NCBI GenBank assembly: GCA_900143635.1
Contig: FREY01000004.1
Location: 186,001 to 250,000, forward strand
Length of the DNA: 64,000 bases
Direction of reading: 5' to 3'
DNA from: Rhodobacteraceae bacterium Alg231-04
GTDB lineage: Bacteria > Pseudomonadota > Alphaproteobacteria > Rhodobacterales > Rhodobacteraceae
The notes under the pieces were generated by a model. That model worked only from the letters and a program-made list of their open reading frames with translations. It ran no database searches and had not been told where the DNA came from. Positions 28,264 to 36,327 of this stretch are shown piece after piece. A program made the translations under genes and the position numbers. Position 1 is the stretch's first letter; the number at the start of each line of letters is the position of its first letter.

Positions 28264-29481
28264 TTAAGCCTCCTTAGGGCGCAGAACCAGCCACAACAGC
28301 GCGCTACCTGCCAACATCAGGAAGGGGGCCATGGCCATGTTGACGGCCGTCCAGCCTTCGATCGGAGAGCCGCCAGAGCAGTTCATCAACCCACCTGAGG
28401 CGAGCGAGGCAAAGGTCACGCCGCCAAAAACGATGAAGTCATTGAGGCCCTGCATCCGGCCGCGTTCATGGGGTTCATGGGCGCCGGCCAGCATGGTGGT
28501 GGCGCCAATGAAACCAAAGTTCCAGCCAACGCCAAGCAGGATCAGTGCGACAAAGAAGTTTTCAAGATCAACGCCTTGCAAGCCGACGACCCCGGCAACG
28601 GCCAGGATCACGATGCCGGTTCCCATGATCTTTTCGACGCCGAACCGGGCGATCAGATGGCCGGTGAAGAAGGAGGGCACAAACATCGCCAGCACGTGGC
28701 CGGTGACCACGTCAGCGGCGTTGTTCTCGGTGAAGCCGCAGCCGACGACAGCCAGCGGTGTCGAGGTCATCACCAGGTTCATCAGCGCGTAAGACACAGT
28801 GGCGCAGATCACCGCGACGGCGATACGCGGGGTTTTCAGCAGCTCCCAACGGCTGCGACCACGCGGCGCATCTGCGGCAGGCGCTTCTGGGCGCGGGATA
28901 TGCAGGAACAGGAAGACAACAGCGCCTATCACATTGATCGCCACAACGGTCAGATAGGTGCCCAGGAATGGGATCACAAAGGCCTGCGAGGTCGCTTTGA
29001 CAAGCTGGGGGCCGATAATGGCGGACAGAAGACCGCCGGCCATGACATAGGAAATCGCCTTTGGCCGGAAGTCATCTGTTGCCGTGTCGGCAGCGGCAAA
29101 GCGGTAAAAGCCCTGCGCGCTCATGTAGATGCCGGTCAGGAAACTACCTGCCAGAAAAATCGTAAAGGACCCGAGGTAGAGCCCGTAGGCTCCGACCATA
29201 CCACCTACTGCACCGCCAGTGGCACCGACCAGAAATCCGGTGCGGCGACCAAACCGCTGCATGATGGCCGAGATCGGATTGGCCGAGAGCATCGACGACA
29301 GCACGATCATTGAGATTGGCAGCGTGGCAAAGCAGGGGTTGGACGCCAGAGACTGGCCGGCCAGCCCTCCGATCACAAAAATCATCGGCATCTGCGATCC
29401 CAGGAAGGCCTGGGCAATCACCAGAATGAAAACATTGCGCTTGGCGCTGCGGTTGTCCGCTGGGGTCATTGTCATGCTCAT
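28264..29481 (-). CDS. Major facilitator superfamily transporter
   Basis: This integral membrane protein has 405 residues and about 12 hydrophobic segments. The loop motif RFGRRTGFLVGATGG between segments 2 and 3 and the matching RFGVEKIMGTG in the second half mark the MFS fold. The substrate is unknown. I chose the start MSMTMTPADNRSAKRN; two nearby ATGs are possible. It stands alone, convergent with the squalene/phytoene synthase-like gene (33-base gap) and divergent from the glycosylase gene. Confidence 0.87.
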   Translation of the reverse strand: MSMTMTPADNRSAKRNVFILVIAQAFLGSQMPMIFVIGGLAGQSLASNPCFATLPISMIVLSSMLSANPISAIMQRFGRRTGFLVGATGGAVGGMVGAYGLYLGSFTIFLAGSFLTGIYMSAQGFYRFAAADTATDDFRPKAISYVMAGGLLSAIIGPQLVKATSQAFVIPFLGTYLTVVAINVIGAVVFLFLHIPRPEAPAADAPRGRSRWELLKTPRIAVAVICATVSYALMNLVMTSTPLAVVGCGFTENNAADVVTGHVLAMFVPSFFTGHLIARFGVEKIMGTGIVILAVAGVVGLQGVDLENFFVALILLGVGWNFGFIGATTMLAGAHEPHERGRMQGLNDFIVFGGVTFASLASGGLMNCSGGSPIEGWTAVNMAMAPFLMLAGSALLWLVLRPKEA

Positions 29482-29589
29482 GGGCAAATCCGTATCCTTG
29501 TTAATCGTCGTGCACAAGATGCATGGCTTTCACACTTGCCTGTGCGTTGGCGCAGGGGCAGGCTGGGCGCGGTGACACGAGGGGGCCCT

Positions 29590-30231
29590 ATGTCAGAGGA
29601 CAGGATTGGACGGATCATTGTGGATGCGGAATGCGTCGCCGAAGGGGCGGCCCATCTGGCGCAGCATGATCCGCGTTTTGCACGCGCGCTGGAGCTGACA
29701 GGCCCGCTGCCGTTGCGGCTGAAAGCGGATGGGTTTGAACAGCTGCTGAGCGCCATCGTCAGCCAGCAGATCAGCGTGGCGGCGGCAAACGGGATCTGGA
29801 AGAAAATGAAGGCCGCAGGGCTTACCGGTCCGCGCAAAGTGATCTGGGCCAGCGAAGAAGACCTGCGCGCGGCTGGGCTCAGCCGTCAAAAGGTGCGCTA
29901 TGCCAAAGCCTTGGCCGAAGCGCGGATCGATTATGCCGCCCTGCGGCAGGCGCCCACGTCTGAGGTGATCGCCACATTGGTCGAGGTGCCGGGCATCGGT
30001 ATCTGGACGGCCGAGATCTATGCCATGTTCTCGCTCGGGCGCGCCGACGTCTTTGCCCCCGGTGATCTGGCGCTGCAGGAGGCCGCCCGCGTGTTGTTTG
30101 ATCTGCCGGATCGCCCCAAAGAACGCGCCCTGCGGCAAATGGCCGAAGACTGGTCGCCGTGGCGGTCGGTTGCGGCGCGGCTCTTGTGGGCCTATTACCA
30201 CGTGGCAAAGGACAGGGAAGGGATCCGATGA
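29590..30231 (+). CDS. DNA-3-methyladenine glycosylase II (HhH-GPD family)
   Basis: AlkA-type enzymes excise alkylated bases from DNA. The 213-residue protein shows FEQLLSAIVSQQISVAAAN, the helix-hairpin-helix VEVPGIGIWTAEIYAMF and the catalytic aspartate in ADVFAPGDLALQEA. The short length and absence of a cysteine cluster distinguish it from MutY and Nth. It overlaps the next gene as ATGA, so repair enzyme and esterase are co-translated. Confidence 0.92.
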   Translation: MSEDRIGRIIVDAECVAEGAAHLAQHDPRFARALELTGPLPLRLKADGFEQLLSAIVSQQISVAAANGIWKKMKAAGLTGPRKVIWASEEDLRAAGLSRQKVRYAKALAEARIDYAALRQAPTSEVIATLVEVPGIGIWTAEIYAMFSLGRADVFAPGDLALQEAARVLFDLPDRPKERALRQMAEDWSPWRSVAARLLWAYYHVAKDREGIR

Positions 30232-30893
30232 CACGAGTTTTGACTGCCGGGCGCAAAGAGCCGCTTTCTGGGGATACCCGCTCGATTGTGGTGTTTCTGC
30301 ACGGCTATGGCGCCAATGGTGCAGATCTGCTGGGGCTGGCTGATCCCTTGGCTGAACATCTGCCGGACACGCTGTTCGTGGCACCCGATGCGCCCGAGGA
30401 CTGCGCCGGGGCGCCAATGGGCTTCCAGTGGTTCCCGATCCCCTGGATCGATGGCTCCTCCGAAGAGGAAAGCATGCGTGGCATGCAGGCCGCCGTCGAG
30501 GATCTGGACGCCTTCCTCGATGCGCTGATGGTGGACGAGGACGTGCTGCCGGAACAGGTGGTGCTGTTTGGATTTTCGCAGGGCACCATGATGTCGCTGC
30601 ACGTCGCACCCCGCCGCGAAGATGCTGTAGCTGGCGTTGTGGCCTTTTCCGGTCGCCTGATGTCGCCCGACACGTTCAAGGACGAGGTGGTCAGCCGGAT
30701 GCCGGTTCTGCTGGTGCATGGCGATCAGGACGATGTGGTGCCGCCGCAGTCCCTGCCAGAAGCGGCAGAAACACTGGGTGAGGCCGGGTTCAAGGATGTC
30801 TTTGCCCATATTATGAAGGGCACTGGCCACGGTATTGCCCCCGACGGGCTGAGCGTGGCGCTGGCCTTCATGCGTGACAAGCTGAGCCTCTGA
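30228..30893 (+). CDS. Phospholipase/carboxylesterase family alpha/beta hydrolase
   Basis: The 221-residue protein has the oxyanion region VFLHGYGANGADLLGLAD, the nucleophile elbow GFSQGTMMSL (Ser at about 122), then LVHGDQDDVVP for the acidic residue and GTGHGIAPDGL for the catalytic histidine. All three triad residues are present. The family hydrolyses acyl esters of phospholipids or small carboxylesters; the substrate is unknown. It starts at ATG 30228 within the stop of the upstream glycosylase gene. Confidence 0.9.
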   Translation: MTRVLTAGRKEPLSGDTRSIVVFLHGYGANGADLLGLADPLAEHLPDTLFVAPDAPEDCAGAPMGFQWFPIPWIDGSSEEESMRGMQAAVEDLDAFLDALMVDEDVLPEQVVLFGFSQGTMMSLHVAPRREDAVAGVVAFSGRLMSPDTFKDEVVSRMPVLLVHGDQDDVVPPQSLPEAAETLGEAGFKDVFAHIMKGTGHGIAPDGLSVALAFMRDKLSL

Positions 30894-30908
30894 TCCGAAA
30901 CCAGACAG

Positions 30909-30942
30909 GGCTGAACTGTTGCCTCGCGTCGGCAGTTCAGCC
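30909..30942. terminator. Hairpin between convergent genes
   Basis: GGCTGAACTG (30909-30918) pairs perfectly with CAGTTCAGCC (30933-30942), and flanking CTGATCC/GGATCAG can extend the stem. It separates the esterase gene and the convergent TauE gene. No T-run is present. Confidence 0.65.
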
Positions 30943-30958
30943 TTGGATCAGTCTCTCG

Positions 30959-31699
30959 TCAGCTGGTGAGGACTTCATAGACCAGTTTTACGGAAACCAC
31001 CCCAAGGGTGATTTCGATCAGTATGAAGAACACGCGTTCTGACAGCATCCGTGCGATGGTGACGCCGCTCCAAGCGCCGACAATCGTAATAGGAGCAAGC
31101 CAGGCTGCCTGCGCGGTGCTTGCCCAGGTCAATTGGCCTGCCAAGATATAGGGGATGACTTTCAGCAGGTTCATAATGGCGAAGAAAATTGCCGTGGTCC
31201 CGAGGAAGACCATCTTGTCCAGCTTTTGTGGCAGAACATAGGTCTGAAACGGCGGGCCGCCTGCGTGGCAGATGTAGCTGGTCAGCCCGGCGATCGACCC
31301 CCAGAAAACGCCGCGTGGCACATCTGCTGCGCGCGGTGGAACCTCTGTCTTGGACAGGCGCTTCTTTAGCGCGTTGAAAAGGTAGTAAAAACCGATGGCT
31401 GCGACCAAAAGCTTCACCATGTCACCGGGCACATAGCTGACAGCGAAGAAGCCAGAGAATATCCCGATCACCGCGCCGGGCAACATGATCTTGAGATTGA
31501 GAGCGGAGAAGCTCTTGCGGAAGAGGTAAATGGCGTAGACATCAGCAACCAGATAGATCGGCAGCAACAGCCCGGCCGCCAGAGCCGGGTCCATGAACAG
31601 TGACATAAGCGGCACCGACAGCATGGCGATCATCGGCACGCCACCTTTGGACATGCCCAGCAGAAAGGCTGCCAGCCCTGCCACGATCCAATAGGTCAT
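30959..31699 (-). CDS. TauE/SafE family membrane transporter
   Basis: The 246-residue inner-membrane protein has about eight hydrophobic segments. It begins MTYWIVAGLAAFLLGMSKGGVPM, with the GMSKGGVP and CHAGGPPFQTY motifs of sulfite/organosulfonate exporters. Family members move sulfite, sulfoacetate or similar anions across the inner membrane; the substrate here is not established. It is monocistronic. The 204-base region upstream holds no further gene. Confidence 0.88.
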   Translation of the reverse strand: MTYWIVAGLAAFLLGMSKGGVPMIAMLSVPLMSLFMDPALAAGLLLPIYLVADVYAIYLFRKSFSALNLKIMLPGAVIGIFSGFFAVSYVPGDMVKLLVAAIGFYYLFNALKKRLSKTEVPPRAADVPRGVFWGSIAGLTSYICHAGGPPFQTYVLPQKLDKMVFLGTTAIFFAIMNLLKVIPYILAGQLTWASTAQAAWLAPITIVGAWSGVTIARMLSERVFFILIEITLGVVSVKLVYEVLTS

Positions 31700-31903
31700 C
31701 TTCTTCCTCCGCGGCGGGTTTGTGGCTGTGCCCTAACGCCGGCAGAAGTGGGTTGCAAGGTTTGGCCGCGTCTATGCCGGGCTACCTGTGGCGCACAGAT
31801 TACGCATTGCCAATACTCACCCATGCATTTCTGCCGCTTATCCGGTGCGGAAGAGGACCAGATGCGGCCTAGCAGCCTGAATACGGCGCTCTCAGAGGGC
31901 TTA

Positions 31904-32554
31904 TTACCTGCGGCGGCGGGGTTTCTCCGGTTTGGCTCGGGTCGCAGGTTTGGGGCGGCGGGGTGGCTTGGGCGATGGTTTTGCCGGGGCGGGAATGCGC
32001 GGAGGCTCCACATCCTCCCACGCGGATTGCACCAGACCGTCAAGCGTCCAGGCACCGATCGCGGCGCGGATCAGGCGCAGAGTAGGGTGGCCCACAGCTG
32101 CCGTCATCCGGCGGACCTGCCGGTTTTTGCCTTCGGTGATTTTTAGCTCGATCCAGCTATCGGGCACTGATTTGCGCACCCGAATGGGCGGCGTGCGCGC
32201 CCAGAGCTCCGCAGGTTCGTCGATCAGCCGCGCCTTGGCCGGTTTGGTGCGCCCATCTTTCAGATCGACCCCTTTGCACAGGGCGGCAATGGCAGTCGCA
32301 TCTGGCGTGCCTTCGACCTGCACCCAATAGGTTTTTTCCATCTTATGTTTGGGATCGCTGATCCAGGCCTGCAGGCGGCCATCGTCGGTCAGCAGCATCA
32401 GCCCTTCACTGTCGCGGTCAAGACGGCCGGCCGGGTACAGACCCGGTGCATCGATGAACTCGGACAGGGTGCGGCGCGGGCTGCCTTCGGTGCCCTGGTC
32501 CGTGAACTGCGGCAGCACGTCGAAGGGTTTGTTAAAGCGGATCAAGCGGGTCAT
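31904..32554 (-). CDS. Pseudouridine synthase, RsuA/RluE type
   Basis: This enzyme isomerises uridine to pseudouridine in ribosomal RNA. The 216-residue protein has the catalytic motif AGRLDRDSEGLMLLTDDG (the aspartate after RL) and the second motif TEGKNRQVRRM. No S4 domain precedes it, which fits the RluE subgroup acting on 23S rRNA. The C-terminus (about 190-216) is a Pro/Lys/Arg-rich tail that may bind RNA. I start at MTRLIRFNKPFDV; the open frame extends 12 codons further. Confidence 0.9.
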   Translation of the reverse strand: MTRLIRFNKPFDVLPQFTDQGTEGSPRRTLSEFIDAPGLYPAGRLDRDSEGLMLLTDDGRLQAWISDPKHKMEKTYWVQVEGTPDATAIAALCKGVDLKDGRTKPAKARLIDEPAELWARTPPIRVRKSVPDSWIELKITEGKNRQVRRMTAAVGHPTLRLIRAAIGAWTLDGLVQSAWEDVEPPRIPAPAKPSPKPPRRPKPATRAKPEKPRRRR

Positions 32555-32770
32555 GGGGATGCGCTTAAGGCCAACTTGGTCGGCTGGCAAGGCAGTTGCG
32601 GGCGGTGCCTGTCATGCCATTGTCACGTAACGCTCTCATAATGATCCCGAGATATTGTGGCAAATGAGCACTTGTCAGGCTCTGACCACGATATATAGTT
32701 AAATCATGCTGGGGCGGGTTCCCCGCTCTGGTGCCGCAAACTGGCAGACAGGGCGAGGAAGACGTACACT

Positions 32771-33355
32771 ATGGATGGCGATTTCAGAACTGAATTTGTT
32801 CGCGAACCCGGTGCGTTAAAGCAGCACCCGGCGCTTGTGCTGAACGCGGATTACCGGCCCTTGTCCTACTACCCATTGTCGCTGTGGCCCTGGCAGGAGG
32901 CGATCAAGGCGGCCTGGCTGGACCGGGTCGACATTGTCGCCGAATATGACGAGGTGGTGCGCAGCCCCTCTGTCGAGATCCGAATACCTTCGGTTGTTGT
33001 GCTGAAAGATTATGTCTCTCCCAGAAAGCGCGTGGCCTTCACGCGCTTTAATTTATTCTTGCGGGATGAGTTTTGCTGTCAGTACTGCGGGTCGCGTGGT
33101 GATCTGACCTTTGACCATGTGGTGCCACGTGCCGCTGGCGGTGTGACCAGCTGGGAAAACGTGGTCGCGGCCTGTAGCCCCTGTAACCTCAGGAAAGGCT
33201 CCAAGCCATTGCACCGGGCGGGCATGCAGCTGCGCAAACCGCCGCGCCGACCGGGCGCAGAGGAGCTGCGCAATGTGGGGCGCAAATTCCCGCCAAACCA
33301 CCTGCATGGCAGCTGGATGGATTACCTGTATTGGGACGCGGAACTGGACGCCTGA
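32771..33355 (+). CDS. HNH endonuclease domain protein
   Basis: The 194-residue protein carries a compact HNH domain (about 105-155): CQYCGSRGDLTFDHVVPRA and ENVVAACSPCNLRKG, that is, CxxC, the D-H pair, Asn and a second CxxC, so the zinc and metal sites look intact. Such standalone proteins are widespread and conserved in alphaproteobacteria; their role is not known. Possible promoter boxes are TTGTCA and TATAGT about 70-100 bases upstream. It is not linked to a phage or restriction locus here. Confidence 0.87.
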   Translation: MDGDFRTEFVREPGALKQHPALVLNADYRPLSYYPLSLWPWQEAIKAAWLDRVDIVAEYDEVVRSPSVEIRIPSVVVLKDYVSPRKRVAFTRFNLFLRDEFCCQYCGSRGDLTFDHVVPRAAGGVTSWENVVAACSPCNLRKGSKPLHRAGMQLRKPPRRPGAEELRNVGRKFPPNHLHGSWMDYLYWDAELDA

Positions 33356-33538
33356 GTTTCTGACCGGGATCGCAGTTCAGCGGAGTGCGCCGTTCCGGCG
33401 CACACAGGTTTGTTTGGTTAAAGAAGTGCATCAGATTTGCGCGGGATTAGGTCTCCGGCCCGTCCCGCCGCCTCTCCCCTGCGGGAGCCAATTGCAGATC
33501 CCCTGGCGAATGGTACGGAAGCGGGCGGGCCGGATGTT

Positions 33539-33564
33539 AGGCGGCCTCATTTGGCGGGCCGCCT
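33539..33564 (-). terminator. Hairpin after ornithine cyclodeaminase
   Basis: AGGCGGCC (33539-33546) pairs perfectly with GGCCGCCT (33557-33564), 8 bases after the stop of the minus-strand gene. The T-run is weak. Confidence 0.55.
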
Positions 33565-33571
33565 GTTCGGG

Positions 33572-34624
33572 TCAGACCTTGGCGCGGCCAAGCATGCCAA
33601 AGAGATCGCGCGGATCATCCGGATCGGCCAGCATGTCGAGGTCAAAGAAAAACTCGGTTCCCTTGATGCGGTCACGGATGTAGCGCAGGGCAGAGAAGTC
33701 TTCGATTGCAAACCCAACACTGTCGAACAGGGTGATTTGGCGTGCGTCCTTGCGCCCCGGTTTCTGGCCGGTGATCACCTGCCACATCTCGGTCACCGCG
33801 AAATCCGGGTCCATCTGCTGAATCTCGCCCTCAATCCGGGTTTGCGGCGGGAATTCCACAAATACCTCCGACCGATCGAGGATGGCCTTGGCCAGTTCGG
33901 TCTTGCCGGGGCAGTCGCCGCCGATGGCGTTGATGTGGACGCCGGCGCCGACCATGTTGTCGCTGAGGATGGTGGCGTTTTGCTTGTCTGCGGTGCAGGT
34001 TGTGAGGATCTGTGCGCCTTCGATCGCTTCCTCGGGCGTTTTACAGGACACCACGCTGAGACCGCTGTCGGCAAGGTTTGCGGCGCATTTCGCCGTGGCG
34101 GCCGGGTCTTTATCGTAGAGGCGCACCGTTTTCAGACCGCAGATCGCCTTCATCGCCAGGCTCTGGAATTCCGACTGGGCGCCATTGCCGATCATCGCCA
34201 TTGTGTCCGCGCCCTTGGGCGCAAGGTGTTTGGCCACCATGGCCGAGGTCGCGGCGGTGCGCAGCGCGGTCAGGATTGTCATTTCGGTCAGCAGCACCGG
34301 ATAGCCGGTGTAAACATCCGCCAACAGACCAAAAGCCGTAACAGTTTGAAGCCCTTCCGAGGTGTTCTTCGGGTGACCGTTCACATATTTGAAGCCGTAG
34401 GCCTCGCCATCTGATGTTGGCATCAGCTCGATCACACCGACATCGGAATGGCTGGCCACGCGGGGCGTTTTGTCGAACTGTTCCCAGCGTTTGAAGTCGT
34501 CTTCGATATAGGTGGCCAGATCGCGCAGCATGTCTTCGACGCCGATGTGATGGATCAGGCGCATCATGTTGTCGACGCTGACAAAGGGAACAAGCGCTTT
34601 GGAGGAAGGGGTGGTGACAGTCAT
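33572..34624 (-). CDS. Ornithine cyclodeaminase
   Basis: Ornithine cyclodeaminase converts ornithine to proline with release of ammonia, using bound NAD. The 350-residue mu-crystallin-like protein shows the substrate region GFKYVNGHPKNTSEGL, the Rossmann motif MAMIGNGAQSEFQSLAM and HINAIGGDCPGKTEL with the catalytic aspartate. Its ATG overlaps the arginase stop as ATGA. Together the two enzymes degrade arginine to ornithine, urea and then proline. Confidence 0.94.
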   Translation of the reverse strand: MTVTTPSSKALVPFVSVDNMMRLIHHIGVEDMLRDLATYIEDDFKRWEQFDKTPRVASHSDVGVIELMPTSDGEAYGFKYVNGHPKNTSEGLQTVTAFGLLADVYTGYPVLLTEMTILTALRTAATSAMVAKHLAPKGADTMAMIGNGAQSEFQSLAMKAICGLKTVRLYDKDPAATAKCAANLADSGLSVVSCKTPEEAIEGAQILTTCTADKQNATILSDNMVGAGVHINAIGGDCPGKTELAKAILDRSEVFVEFPPQTRIEGEIQQMDPDFAVTEMWQVITGQKPGRKDARQITLFDSVGFAIEDFSALRYIRDRIKGTEFFFDLDMLADPDDPRDLFGMLGRAKV

Positions 34625-35550
34625 TCTTGGTAGCTCCGGGTGGGACGGTCAAAGACGCGGCGACCAAAGGCCGAGGCGCAAAGGTCCACCATCAGATGCG
34701 CGGTGCGGCCGCGTTCATCGAGGAAAGGGTTCAGTTCGACCAAATCAAGCGAGGTCATCAGCCCGCTGTCATGCAGCATTTCGCAGACCAGATGCGCCTC
34801 TCGCACGGTTGCGCCACCGGGAACGGTGGTGCCGACGGCTGGGGCCACGGAAGGGTCGAGAAAGTCCACATCCAGCGAGACATGCAACAGGCCGCCAGCC
34901 TCGGCGACATGGGCCAGGAAGGCCTGCAGAGGCTTGGCGATCCCGTGCTCGTCTATCTCGCGCATATCGTGGCGCCGGATAGAGGTGGCTTGCAGCGCCA
35001 GTCGTTCGGCACTGTCGACGGACCGTAGGCCCAACATGCAGACGTTTTCCTGTGGCACAGGGTTTGTGACCGCGGGAAAGCCTTCAAAACCACCTAGGCC
35101 GGTGAAATAGCCAACCGGCGTGCCATGCAGATTACCGCTGTCTGTGGTGTCGGGCGTGTGAAAATCGGTATGGGCGTCCAGCCACAAAACAAACAAGGGC
35201 CGCCCCACGCTGGCGGCATGATTGGCAACGCCAGCCACAGAGCCGGCCGACAGGGCATGGTCGCCGCCCAAAAACACAGGCAGCCCGTCGTTCATCGCAT
35301 TTTCTGCGACCTCTGCCAGGCTTTCGGTCCAGGCGGAGGTTTCGTTTGGGGCGTATAGGCGCCCGTCGTTTCTGTCCGCCTTGAAGGGAACAGGTGCCAC
35401 ATTGCCGTAATCCTCGACCGTGTGGTCCAGACTTTCGAGAGCCTCAATCAGCCCGGCGGTGCGATAGGCATCCGGCCCCATGAGGCAGCCGTTGCGGCGT
35501 TTTCCGCTGTCGACTGGCGCCCCTATCAGGATGCAATTCTTCTGTGCCAC
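34621..35550 (-). CDS. rocF: Arginase
   Basis: Arginase hydrolyses arginine to ornithine and urea with a binuclear manganese centre. The 309-residue protein shows FLGGDHALSAGSVAG, the metal ligands in LWLDAHTDFHTPDTTDSGNLHG and SLDVDFLDPSVAPAVGT. I choose the GTG at 35550, giving (M)AQKNCILIGAPVDSG, because AGGAG lies nine bases upstream; the longer open frame of 356 residues would run back into the divergent regulator's promoter. The product feeds the overlapping ornithine cyclodeaminase gene. The divergent Lrp gene is probably its regulator. Confidence 0.94.
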   Translation of the reverse strand: MAQKNCILIGAPVDSGKRRNGCLMGPDAYRTAGLIEALESLDHTVEDYGNVAPVPFKADRNDGRLYAPNETSAWTESLAEVAENAMNDGLPVFLGGDHALSAGSVAGVANHAASVGRPLFVLWLDAHTDFHTPDTTDSGNLHGTPVGYFTGLGGFEGFPAVTNPVPQENVCMLGLRSVDSAERLALQATSIRRHDMREIDEHGIAKPLQAFLAHVAEAGGLLHVSLDVDFLDPSVAPAVGTTVPGGATVREAHLVCEMLHDSGLMTSLDLVELNPFLDERGRTAHLMVDLCASAFGRRVFDRPTRSYQE

Positions 35551-35665
35551 GGGTGACTCCTGTGTGCGAATGGTCGGTTTTCCCAAGGAAAACGTCCTTT
35601 TGGGGTGGAAAAAAGAGTTCAAAATATCCATAAGGGGAAGTGATTGCGCACTCTGGAAGGTAAAA
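35551..35665. promoter_or_regulatory. Divergent promoter region of arginase operon and Lrp gene
   Basis: This 115-base region holds both promoters. TTTTCC (35578-35583) and GGAAAA (35587-35592) form an inverted repeat around CAA, and a related CCTTTTGGGGTGGAAAA stretch follows. Lrp-type proteins typically bind several such degenerate A/T-flanked half-sites, so autoregulation plus arginine-dependent activation is plausible. Confidence 0.5.
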
Positions 35666-36091
35666 ATGGACAAAACGGATGAACGGCTCATTGCTGCGCT
35701 CAGGCATGATGCGCGCGCATCGCTGTCGGATCTGGCGATTCAGCTCGATCTGTCGCGAACCACCGTGCGCGCCCGGATCGAGCGGTTGCAGAGCCGCGGG
35801 GATGTTCTGGGCTTTACGGTTGTCCTGAAAGAGGACGTTCTGCGTGACCCGGTGCGCGGGCTGATGATGATCGGGATCGAAGGGCGCGGAACCAACCGCA
35901 TCACTCGCCAGCTGCAGGGTATAGCCGAAGTGCGGGCGATCCATTCCACCAACGGGCGCTGGGATTTGATCGTGGAACTGGGCACCGAAACGCTGGAAAC
36001 GCTGGATTCCGCCCTAGCCAAGATCCGCAACTTCGACGGGGTGGTCTCAAGCGAGACCAGCCTGCTGTTGTCCACAAAGAAGGACAGCTGA
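35666..36091 (+). CDS. Lrp/AsnC family transcriptional regulator
   Basis: The 141-residue protein has an N-terminal helix-turn-helix (MDKTDERLIAALRHDARASLS, then the recognition helix LSRTTVRARIERLQSRG) and a C-terminal RAM ligand-binding domain (GTNRITRQLQ, STNGRWDLIVEL). GGAAGG lies upstream of the ATG at 35666. It is divergent from the arginase/ornithine cyclodeaminase operon, so sensing of arginine or ornithine is likely; the ligand is inferred. Confidence 0.9.
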   Translation: MDKTDERLIAALRHDARASLSDLAIQLDLSRTTVRARIERLQSRGDVLGFTVVLKEDVLRDPVRGLMMIGIEGRGTNRITRQLQGIAEVRAIHSTNGRWDLIVELGTETLETLDSALAKIRNFDGVVSSETSLLLSTKKDS

Positions 36092-36327
36092 GCGACCTCA
36101 CGCGACTGTGATCAAGGCGTGATCCGGCCGACAGAAGCGTCATTCAAGGAAGGAAGACCAAATGATCAGGGCGGCTTAGCCCTCGAAGCTGATCCTGCCC
36201 CGCGGCTCGGAATTCGTCAATCAGCCATGAGGGCGCTGTTCCATTATGATCCAAACTGCTGCGATCGCCCGTAGTCGCTTCACTGACAGACACGCCCGCA
36301 GGGGCAGGATTAAGTGGAGGGCATCAC

